Source: JANLTP01 sp031363055 (lineage in GTDB: Bacteria; Pseudomonadota; Gammaproteobacteria; Burkholderiales; Burkholderiaceae_E). Taken from it: 14,528 nt of DNA. Positions 7,455 to 13,282 of the stretch are shown here, piece by piece (position 1 is the first letter of the stretch; each line of letters begins with the position of its first letter). The stretch is from contig JANLTP010000044.1 in the NCBI GenBank assembly GCA_031363055.1, forward strand, positions 1 to 14,528, in the 5' to 3' direction. Made by a program: the position numbers and the translations under genes. Under the pieces are notes generated by a model. It was given only the letters and a program-made list of their open reading frames with translations, ran no database searches and had not been told where the DNA came from.

Positions 7455-8495
7455 TCAAAAGCGTCCGTCGCGCACTTCAAACTTGGTCGGCTTGTTATAA
7501 CTTTCGCCGCCCCGGCTCACCCAATCGGCGACCCAGTCGAGCATTGTGTCGAGCGCAAGCCGTGGCGCACCGAATAGGCTGCCCGCAAGCGATGCGTCGG
7601 ACAACAGCGCCGTGCCAGCCTCCTGACCGCTGGTCAGTGCTGGCAAACCCAAGCGCTTTGCGAGCGCCCCGGCCAGGTCGCGTACCGCCAAGGTCTCAAG
7701 TCCGGTGCTGTTAATCGGACTGGTGGGCTCGGTACAGTGGCCAAGACATCTGAGCACTTGCTCGTTGGCATCGCCCTGCCAGATGAGGTTCACATATCCC
7801 ATCGTCAAATCGACCGGGTCGCCGCGCAGAATCCGCGATGCGATGTCGTGCAGCACCCCATAGCGCATGTCAATGGCGTAGTTCAGTCGCACGATGCGTC
7901 CGGCTGTTCGATGCTTTTTCGAGAAGTATTCGAACATCCGCTCGCGAGCCAGGCAGGATTGAGCATATTCGCCGATCGGCGCCGGTGCGCTGGTTTCGGT
8001 TGGCGGCGGCTGACCGAGCAGCGTCAGCGGATACACATTGCCGGTTGAGAACGCAACGATTCGGGATCGCTGAAACCGCTCGGCGACCAGGGCTGGCACA
8101 TGTGCGTTCATGGCCCAGGTCAATGGCAGATTGCCGGTGGCGCCAAATTTGTGCCCGGCCGCGAAGATGATGTTGCTGATCTCGGGCAGCGCTGCAATGG
8201 CGGTGCGATCCAGCAGATCGGCATGAATCGTCTCGACGCCCCAGCCATTGAGCCGCTCACGCACGGCCGGATCACTAAAGCGGGCAACACCAATCACCCT
8301 TTTATGAGGTGCCGCCCGGCGCGCCAAGCGTGCCAGGGTTGGACCCATTTTGCCGCCAACGCCGAGAATCATGATGTCGCCATCAACCGACTTCAGATCA
8401 TCGACCAAGTCGACCGATGGCAGACTCAGGAAGGCCTCGAGGTCTTCGATTGACTCGAAGCCAGCGGGCAAGTTGAACGAATTCGGCGTTTGCAT
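7455..8495 (-). CDS. NAD-dependent epimerase/dehydratase family protein (Rossmann fold, atypical SDR)
   Basis: A start at ATG 8495 gives 346 residues. An ATG at 8510 and a TTG at 8534 are in frame; none has a strong Shine-Dalgarno, so the start is uncertain by up to 13 codons. The cofactor loop is GVGGKMG (45-51), followed by a basic/acidic strand VIGVARFSD and DLLD near 93-96, as in extended SDR epimerases. The catalytic Ser/Thr region AFSTGNVYP (148-156) is present. The expected YxxxK reads Y177-AQS-C181, so the lysine is missing. Homologues I recall share the same YAQSCL(A/G)RE sequence, so this is probably a family feature, not decay. It may bind NAD(P) and oxidise or epimerise a hydroxyl of the pathway substrate. 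It heads the tightly packed part of the operon. Confidence 0.82.
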   Translation of the reverse strand: MQTPNSFNLPAGFESIEDLEAFLSLPSVDLVDDLKSVDGDIMILGVGGKMGPTLARLARRAAPHKRVIGVARFSDPAVRERLNGWGVETIHADLLDRTAIAALPEISNIIFAAGHKFGATGNLPLTWAMNAHVPALVAERFQRSRIVAFSTGNVYPLTLLGQPPPTETSAPAPIGEYAQSCLARERMFEYFSKKHRTAGRIVRLNYAIDMRYGVLHDIASRILRGDPVDLTMGYVNLIWQGDANEQVLRCLGHCTEPTSPINSTGLETLAVRDLAGALAKRLGLPALTSGQEAGTALLSDASLAGSLFGAPRLALDTMLDWVADWVSRGGESYNKPTKFEVRDGRF

Positions 8496-8549
8496 TTCGC
8501 TTGCAAGCATCGCAGAGTCAATACTTGCCTGCAAAAGTATATCGCCTGG

Positions 8550-8567
8550 GCTGGCGGCTGTGCCAGC
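8550..8567. other. Small inverted repeat between hydratase and epimerase-like genes
   Basis: GCTGGC at 8550-8555 and GCCAGC at 8562-8567 can form a six-base-pair hairpin with a six-base loop. It lies 15 bases after the enoyl-CoA hydratase family stop. There is no adjacent T-run on the minus strand, so a true terminator is doubtful; it may only partly separate the two gene groups. Confidence 0.3.
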
Positions 8568-8584
8568 GGTGAAGGCGGATTCGA

Positions 8585-9430
8585 CTAGCGCCCTTGAAAC
8601 ATCGGTTTGCGTTTCTCGACAAACGCGCGCACCGCTTCACGGTGATCTTCAGTCTCGGCAATTTCAACCAGTCTTTGTGCCTCGTGCACCAAGGCGGTAT
8701 CAAAATCGATGCTGGACGCTTCGTCGAGGTTGTCCTTGATACGCCGCAAGGCGAGCGCTGGCCCGGCGGCCAGCGAGCGGGCGAAGGCAAACGCTTCGGC
8801 TTGCAAGTCAGCGTCGGCGACCACGCGATTGAATAGCCCGATGCGCTCGGCGCGCGCTGAATCGACACGATCCGAGGTGAACATCATTTCGCGAGCGATC
8901 GGTGAGCCAACGGCGCGCGTCAGCAACCAGGAGATGCCATAGTCACCCGACAGCGCAATCTTCGAGTAGCCGGCACTGACGAAGGCCGACTGTGCGGCAA
9001 TACGGATGTCACAGGCCAAAGCAATCGCCAGACCAGCGCCGGCGGCAGCACCGGGCAAGGCTGCGACGGTGGGCTTGCGTACGGCCACCAGCACCCCGGT
9101 CAATTGCCGCTGCCGTTCAATCAGGTCGAGGGTTCGCTCCTCGGGCGACATGCTGGCCTTGCTGCTATTGGCACCCATGCCCTTGACGTCACCGCCGGCA
9201 CAAAACGCGGTGCCGGCGCCGGTGATCAAGAGCGCGCCGACCCGCTCGTCATCAGCCCGCTCGCGAATCATGCGTTTGAGCGCAGGCGTCAGTTGGTCGG
9301 ACATGGCGTTGCGCGCTTGCGGCCGATTCAAGGTAATCAGAGCGACACGGTCCCGGATCTGGCACAACAACTGGTCAGTACCAGTGTCAATGGTGATCGT
9401 ATCGCTGGTAGTTGAATCGTTTGGAGTCAT
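8585..9430 (-). CDS. Enoyl-CoA hydratase/isomerase (crotonase) family protein
   Basis: The 281-residue protein starts at ATG 9430 with AGGA nine bases upstream; a longer frame back to 9541 overlaps the thioesterase gene and is rejected. Crotonase hallmarks are the oxyanion-hole segments GTAFCAGGDVKGM (73-85) and ALPGAAAGAGLAIALACD (125-141). Of the two glutamates used by classical hydratases, the second is kept (E181, AREMMFTSDRV), but the first is replaced by lysine (K157 in GYSKIALSGDYG). This SKI/GDYG pattern resembles crotonase-fold isomerases such as PaaG and several unassigned betaproteobacterial members. It probably acts on an acyl-CoA by isomerisation, hydration or thioester chemistry. 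It is followed by a 54-89-bp gap before the epimerase-like gene and preceded by the thioesterase. Confidence 0.85.
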   Translation of the reverse strand: MTPNDSTTSDTITIDTGTDQLLCQIRDRVALITLNRPQARNAMSDQLTPALKRMIRERADDERVGALLITGAGTAFCAGGDVKGMGANSSKASMSPEERTLDLIERQRQLTGVLVAVRKPTVAALPGAAAGAGLAIALACDIRIAAQSAFVSAGYSKIALSGDYGISWLLTRAVGSPIAREMMFTSDRVDSARAERIGLFNRVVADADLQAEAFAFARSLAAGPALALRRIKDNLDEASSIDFDTALVHEAQRLVEIAETEDHREAVRAFVEKRKPMFQGR

Positions 9431-9474
9431 TGAATTCAGTCCTGATAAGCAGCGTGAGTTTATTAACCGTCGAT

Positions 9475-10272
9475 TTATTTCTTTCGACGCAGCAGCGCCA
9501 GTTGCCGCGACTGCGCGACCAACTGACCGCTTGAGTCCCATAACGAACCATCCTCGATCAAACGTCCTGCGGCCAGATCGGTGGTTCGAAACTGCCCGAG
9601 AATCCAGCCCGGTGCCGGTCGCCTGCGCACATGCACCGTCAGCTCAATGGTGGGTACCCAGCCGACCATACCGAGGAGACCGAAAATCGACGGCGGGAAG
9701 GCATCAGCGAACAACAACAGCGCCAGTGAGTCGGGCGGGCGCGCATCGCGAAAACGAATCCAGCCAGTCACCTGCGCCTTGCCAGCAGCACCGCCTCTGA
9801 CCTCATCGGGATGCAGCCGAATGTCGAGTCGGTTCATGATCGGCAGCGCTACGCCCTGCTCATCACCGGATCGCACAATGCACTCGTCGGGCGGCGGCAT
9901 GGCCGGCGCCGCCAGCGTCAGACCGGATGGGTCGTTGGCGGCGGCGAGATCACCGAATGAAGCCATCAGCTCAAGACAGGTTTTTTCCTGCTGCACGAGC
10001 CTGGCGCGGCCGGTACTCAGGGTGGCGCCCGTGCGCAAAATTTCATGTTCAACCTGGCACGGTTGATCCGAAAGCCCGGGCCGCAAGTAATGCACGGTCA
10101 CACTGACGGAATCGGGATGTTGCGGCACGGGCGCGCGCAAGGCAGAGACTGCCAGCGCCATCAGATAACCACCGTTTGGGTTGGCACCAATGTTCCAGCT
10201 TGCGTGCACGTGTCCGGTTGATTGACCGGTGGCCGCAGTTTGCAATTGGGTTTCTTCGTCGAATTGGCTCAT
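9475..10272 (-). CDS. Acyl-CoA thioesterase, TesB-like double hotdog family
   Basis: The 265-residue protein starts at ATG 10272. It has the N-terminal hotdog segment NPNGGYLMALAVSALR with the following VTVHYLRPG strand, and the C-terminal hotdog signature IEDGSLWDSSGQLVAQSRQLALLR seen in TesB-type and 4HBT_3 thioesterases. Such enzymes hydrolyse acyl-CoA to free acid and CoA in the cytosol. The upstream Shine-Dalgarno is weak. It is the first gene of the long minus-strand run, diverging from the cupin-like gene at 10540, and is probably cotranscribed with the crotonase gene 44 bases downstream. Its acyl-chain preference is unknown. Confidence 0.85.
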   Translation of the reverse strand: MSQFDEETQLQTAATGQSTGHVHASWNIGANPNGGYLMALAVSALRAPVPQHPDSVSVTVHYLRPGLSDQPCQVEHEILRTGATLSTGRARLVQQEKTCLELMASFGDLAAANDPSGLTLAAPAMPPPDECIVRSGDEQGVALPIMNRLDIRLHPDEVRGGAAGKAQVTGWIRFRDARPPDSLALLLFADAFPPSIFGLLGMVGWVPTIELTVHVRRRPAPGWILGQFRTTDLAAGRLIEDGSLWDSSGQLVAQSRQLALLRRKK

Positions 10273-10539
10273 CGGTTGAAATCAAGTTTCGGGATATGTG
10301 CCTTGATACTGGCACCACACTCCAATCATACCGAACTCATAACTTCAAGAGAGTTGAAATCGCATAATCTCAAAAATGGACTGTTGCCAGTAGGTTGCTT
10401 CTGATTAGTCTCAATTTGCCAAGTGAACTTTATCAACTAATCGTCGATGCTGGCCTGACGGACCTGCGCTTGTCATTTGGCAGCCAAAGGCCCAAGATTC
10501 GCGACATCGCCCATTACAGCCTGATCCGCAAGAAGTGAC
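10273..10539. promoter_or_regulatory. Divergent intergenic region with probable promoters
   Basis: This 267-bp region separates the divergent thioesterase and cupin-like genes, so it should carry promoters for both. The half next to the thioesterase (about 10280-10400) is AT-richer than its surroundings. A TATGAT hexamer on the minus strand (10325-10330) could be a -10 box, but no well-spaced -35 is convincing. TTCAA-N5-TTGAA near 10343-10357 is a short inverted repeat that might bind a regulator. The other half reads as a coding remnant. Confidence 0.35.
10368..10538 (+). pseudogene. Probable C-terminal remnant of a lost gene
   Basis: A plus-strand frame without stops runs from 10368 to a TGA at 10536-10538, one base before the cupin-like start. 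It has no ATG; the first possible start is a TTG at 10395. The last ~40 residues read like a real protein end: LPSELYQLIVDAGLTDLRLS, then FGSQRPKIRDIAHYSLIRKK. The helix-turn-strand pattern and a closing HYSLIRK are reminiscent of the C-termini of SAM-dependent methyltransferases, but that is only an impression. The N-terminal part is gone. A small intact gene starting at TTG is the alternative. Confidence 0.35.
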
Positions 10540-11295
10540 ATGCCTATATACAGCCAAGCAACAGCCCTGCGAATGCCAATTGACGTCGACGGTGTCATTT
10601 TCCACAAGAGTGACTTGATGGAACACGGTCACAATCCGTACTTTTCGCCGAACGTGTTCCTGGTCGAACAGCCGCCGAACATCAAGTTGCGTACGCATTG
10701 TCATCGGCAGAATCAGTTTCAGTTGTTCATCGATGGCGACGCTCAATTTGGCCGACACGCGATCGGCGCGCTGACGGTTCATTACGCCGGCGCGTACACC
10801 GGTTACGGGCCGCTGATATCGGGGCCGCGCGGGCTTACCTATCTGACCTTGCGGCCCATTTTTGATACCGACAAACTGAACATGCCCGAGAACATTGCGG
10901 ACATGATCCGAGGCCCCAAACGACAGTTAAGCAGCGCTACCATACCCGCCGCTGACGTTGATACGCTGGCCAACTGCACCGAAGTGAGTTCGCTCGAACT
11001 GATCGCACGTCAGCACGACCATGTCGCCGCGTGTTTGTACACCTTGCCCGCAGGCGGTCAGCACTGCGGGCTTGATCCCAGCGGCTCCGGCGGGCAGTTC
11101 TACGTGGTAGTTGCAGGCGCAATGATGTGCGACGATCGGGTGCTGCGGCGTCCGGCGAGCGTTTTCGTTCGCGCCGACGAGCCACCGTTCGAAATGTATG
11201 CGGCTGAGGGCGGCTTGCAAGTGGTTTGCCTGCAATTGGCGTTGACGCAAGAAGTGTATCGGCACAGTTCGAACCGTCCGCATGCACTTTGCTAA
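10540..11295 (+). CDS. Cupin-like protein of unknown function (probable bicupin)
   Basis: The 251-residue cytosolic protein starts at ATG 10540 after an AAGAAG purine stretch. The first half has a cupin-like motif: THCHRQNQFQLFIDGDAQFG (52-71), where H53 and H55 could bind a metal, followed by a strand pattern ending in a GPRGLTYLTLRP turn. The second half (about 155-240; HDHVAACLYTLPAGG, QFYVVVAGAMMCDDRVLRRPAS, FEMYAAEGGLQVVCLQL) repeats the beta-barrel pattern but lacks an obvious metal triad. No enzymatic function can be assigned. It is transcribed away from the acyl-CoA genes and might share regulation with them. Its stop codon is the left edge of a 16-bp palindrome. Confidence 0.7.
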   Translation: MPIYSQATALRMPIDVDGVIFHKSDLMEHGHNPYFSPNVFLVEQPPNIKLRTHCHRQNQFQLFIDGDAQFGRHAIGALTVHYAGAYTGYGPLISGPRGLTYLTLRPIFDTDKLNMPENIADMIRGPKRQLSSATIPAADVDTLANCTEVSSLELIARQHDHVAACLYTLPAGGQHCGLDPSGSGGQFYVVVAGAMMCDDRVLRRPASVFVRADEPPFEMYAAEGGLQVVCLQLALTQEVYRHSSNRPHALC

Positions 11296-11308
11296 ATTCC
11301 GGAATTTA
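11293..11308. other. 16-bp perfect palindrome at the cupin-like gene stop
   Basis: TAAATTCCGGAATTTA is a perfect palindrome with no spacer. Its first three bases are the TAA stop of the cupin-like gene. It could be a regulator-binding site for the downstream gene or a 3'-end structure, though with no loop a hairpin would have to open its centre. Confidence 0.5.
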
Positions 11309-11355
11309 CGAAGCAACATTGCCTGATAAACGAAGCGGACAAGCCAGCCCTGAAA

Positions 11356-11375
11356 ATATGTCAATATAGACATAT
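11356..11375. promoter_or_regulatory. Probable antitoxin operator (perfect inverted repeat)
   Basis: ATATGTC-N6-GACATAT forms a perfect 7-bp-arm inverted repeat ending 10 bases before the ATG of the fusion gene. HigA/Xre-type antitoxins usually bind such TGTC...GACA palindromes in their own promoter. A TATATT hexamer overlaps its right edge and could be the -10 box. Autoregulation is inferred. Confidence 0.55.
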
Positions 11376-11385
11376 ATTAAGTTCA

Positions 11386-11838
11386 ATGAGGAAGAGTGAC
11401 AAACCGTTAGTTTGGATTCACGGGGATGTGAAAAGCCCTCCGTTCTCGGCAGAGGCGCGACTCGAAGCAGGATTTCTGCTGCGAAGACTACAAAGGGGCG
11501 AAAGCTTGGGATTACCTCAATCGAAAGCAAGTAAGCAGGCAAAGCTCGAAAGTGCTGGTTGGAGAGTCGGTTCAGCCGAAGAATCTATCGGTCTGACGAA
11601 AGACGAATCTGCCTATATTGAGATGAAACTTGCACTGGCTGAAGCGTTGCGAAAGCAACGTCTCAAAAAGCACTTAAGCCAAGTGGAATTTGCGCAATTG
11701 ATAGCATCAAGCCAATCGCGAGTAGCAAAAATGGAATCGGGAGATTCTTCAGTAACCTTAGACTTACTTGTAAAGTCGCTACTGGCGCTCGGAACAACGA
11801 AGAGGACACTTGCTAGTGCGATTACACAAGGTTTATAA
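11386..11838 (+). CDS. In-frame fusion of a truncated Gp49-like (RelE/HigB-type) toxin to a HigA-type antitoxin
   Basis: This 150-residue protein has two parts. Residues ~1-46 (KPLVWIHGDVKSPPFSAEAR, then LEAGFLLRRLQRGESLGLPQS) match the start of Gp49-like RelE/HigB toxins, which normally run to ~105-120 residues and carry their mRNA-cleaving residues in the missing part. Residues ~47-150 are a nearly complete Xre antitoxin: KLESAGWRVGSAEESIGLTKDESAYIE, then a helix-turn-helix at ~97-119 (LSQVEFAQLIASSQSRVAKM) and the LDLLVKSLLALG helix. In the usual operon these are two genes; here a deletion seems to have joined them in frame. The toxin should be inactive, while DNA binding could survive. 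The gene has visibly lower GC than its neighbours, suggesting acquisition. The ATG at 11386 has no clear Shine-Dalgarno and, given the nearby operator, may be leaderless. Confidence 0.75.
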   Translation: MRKSDKPLVWIHGDVKSPPFSAEARLEAGFLLRRLQRGESLGLPQSKASKQAKLESAGWRVGSAEESIGLTKDESAYIEMKLALAEALRKQRLKKHLSQVEFAQLIASSQSRVAKMESGDSSVTLDLLVKSLLALGTTKRTLASAITQGL

Positions 11839-11980
11839 CGCTACCGGATTGATTATTTCTCCGTAACCTTTATATTTTTCATGTAGTCAATCAATCCTGG
11901 ACGCCGACGCGGATTTTGGCCGGCGGATCGATCTTGCGAAAGCGAAGCGCTCTTCTATGTCCAAGCCAATCGCGTCGGAT
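11839..11980. repeat. Convergent intergenic region with two inverted repeats
   Basis: Between two convergent genes, GGATTGATT (11846-11854) pairs with AATCAATCC (11889-11897), nine perfect bases with a 34-base AT-rich loop. CCGACGCG (11904-11911) pairs with CGCGTCGG (11971-11978), eight bases with a 59-base loop. Neither has the compact stem and T-run of a standard intrinsic terminator. They may be bidirectional termination structures or scars of the insertion that brought the toxin-antitoxin gene. Confidence 0.45.
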
Positions 11981-12370
11981 TTAGACCACCGCAATCACTT
12001 CGACCTCAAGCATCATATCCTCATGCACCAGCCCGGGCGTGGCGACTAGCGTACTGGCCGGACAGTGCTCGCCCAGATATTTGGAACGAATCTCCCGGAA
12101 CGCCTTGACGCGAGTGCCGGTCAGATCGCGAACGTAGGTGTTCATCTTGACCACGTTCGAGAAACCGGCACCACTGGCCTGCAGTGCCACTTTTAAATTC
12201 TCAAACACCTGGTTGGCCTGTTCGGCGAATGTGGTTCCGACGATTTGGCCGGCCGCATTGGTCGCGACCTGGCCAGAAATAAAGATCATCCGACCCGAGT
12301 TGACGACGGCGACATGCGAATAACTGCCCTTTGAAAGTCCCGGGGGATTAATAAATTCGACGCTCATCAA
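11981..12370 (-). CDS. RidA/YjgF/YER057c/UK114 family protein
   Basis: The 129-residue protein starts with tandem ATGs at 12370 and 12367; AGGAG lies six bases before the first, favouring 12370. It has the family blocks GRMIFISGQVATNAAGQIVG, AEQANQVFENLKVALQASG and VVKMNTYVRD, and closes EVEVIAVV. RidA is a trimeric enamine/imine deaminase that removes reactive 2-aminoacrylate. The arginine that holds the substrate carboxylate (R105 of E. coli RidA, in PARS) is replaced: the motif here is CPAST with S106. It therefore probably belongs to one of the other Rid subfamilies and may not have the classical deaminase activity. It is 64 bases downstream of trpC in the same direction and may be cotranscribed with the trp genes. 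Confidence 0.9.
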   Translation of the reverse strand: MMSVEFINPPGLSKGSYSHVAVVNSGRMIFISGQVATNAAGQIVGTTFAEQANQVFENLKVALQASGAGFSNVVKMNTYVRDLTGTRVKAFREIRSKYLGEHCPASTLVATPGLVHEDMMLEVEVIAVV

Positions 12371-12381
12371 TATCTCCTTTA

Positions 12382-12431
12382 CGTGTTGCGATTTTGCATG
12401 CGCTTATGCTTGCGTTTATGTATTGCGTTTA
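12382..12431. repeat. Degenerate 12-13-bp tandem units in the trpC-ridA spacer
   Basis: Read on the minus strand, the spacer is TAAACGCAATACA, TAAACGCAAGCA, TAAGCGCATGCA, AAATCGCAACACG, leading straight into TAAAGGAG, the Shine-Dalgarno of the RidA-like gene. About four degenerate units thus fill nearly the whole spacer. Confidence 0.6.
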
Positions 12432-12434
12432 CCC

Positions 12435-13232
12435 CTAAGCCGCAAACAATCGCGCCAGGGCTGCGCCAGGATCGGCCTCGCGCATGAACGCTTCACCGAC
12501 CAGAAACGCATTGACCTTGGCGGTCCGCATTTTCTCAACATCGGCGCGCCCCATGATACCGCTCTCCGTCACAACCAGGCGGTCCTCGGGTAGATCGACC
12601 AACAAGCCGAGCGTCGTGTCCAGCGAGACTTCAAACGTTCGCAGATTGCGGTTGTTGATGCCGAGCAAAGGCGTACGCAAGCGCAGCGCCCGGTCGAGTT
12701 CGTCGCGGTCATGAACTTCGACCAGAACGTCCATGCCAAGCGATTGCGAACACGCTTCCAGGTCGGCCATCTGGGTGTCAGACAAGGCGGCGGCGATCAG
12801 CAAGATACAGTCGGCTCCCCAAAGCCGGGCCTCATGCACCTGGTACTCGTCGATCATGAAATCCTTGCGCAACAGTGGCAAGGAGCTGGCGTTGCGAGCC
12901 TGCTGCAAATACTCGGGCGCACCCTGAAAAAACTGCCGATCTGTGAGCACCGATAAACCGGCGGCACCGCCCAGCTCGTAGCTGGCGGCAATGGCCGGCA
13001 CATCGAAGTGTTCACGCAACACGCCCTTGCTTGGGCTGGCTTTTTTTATCTCGGCAATGACGGCGGGCTTGCCGCCTTCGATCCGACGACGTAACGCCCG
13101 CTCGAAACCACGCGTCGACTGTTGGGGCTGTGCTTGAGAACGGCCACGCAGATCGGCCAAAGACTCGTACCGTCGCGACTGCGCGAGTTCTTCATGCTTG
13201 ACCGCAATGATTCGACTCAGAATGTCTGACAT
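12435..13232 (-). CDS. trpC: Indole-3-glycerol phosphate synthase
   Basis: The 265-residue (beta/alpha)8 enzyme converts carboxyphenylamino-deoxyribulose phosphate to indole-3-glycerol phosphate, with loss of CO2 and water, in tryptophan synthesis. All key positions are present: E61 and K63 in AEIKKASPSKG, K123 in LLRKDFMIDEYQ (catalytic lysine), E172 in VLVEVHDRDEL, the Asn pair in LGINNRNL (~193-194) and E223 in VTESGI. Length is standard for the monofunctional bacterial form; there is no TrpF fusion. It starts at ATG 13232, 50 bases after the trpD stop, with a weak GCGAG site. It belongs to the trpG-trpD-trpC operon. Confidence 0.97.
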   Translation of the reverse strand: MSDILSRIIAVKHEELAQSRRYESLADLRGRSQAQPQQSTRGFERALRRRIEGGKPAVIAEIKKASPSKGVLREHFDVPAIAASYELGGAAGLSVLTDRQFFQGAPEYLQQARNASSLPLLRKDFMIDEYQVHEARLWGADCILLIAAALSDTQMADLEACSQSLGMDVLVEVHDRDELDRALRLRTPLLGINNRNLRTFEVSLDTTLGLLVDLPEDRLVVTESGIMGRADVEKMRTAKVNAFLVGEAFMREADPGAALARLFAA

Positions 13233-13282
13233 GTTTAATGGCTACTCGCTCTGCAGCATCGAAATTGAGAACACCCGTTTAC

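Noticed and set aside
8496..8534. TTG start at 8534 for the epimerase-like gene
   Set aside because: It adds 13 residues not typical of the family and has a poorly spaced AGG; ATG 8495 or 8510 fits better, although the choice is not certain.
9431..9541. Longer start for the crotonase gene
   Set aside because: The added 37 residues are not crotonase-like and overlap the thioesterase end; ATG 9430 has an AGGA site.
11895..11980. In-frame extension of the RidA-like gene beyond its TAA (about 28 codons to a TGA)
   Set aside because: The protein ends at the normal family C-terminus; the extension has no recognisable content and is probably coincidence.
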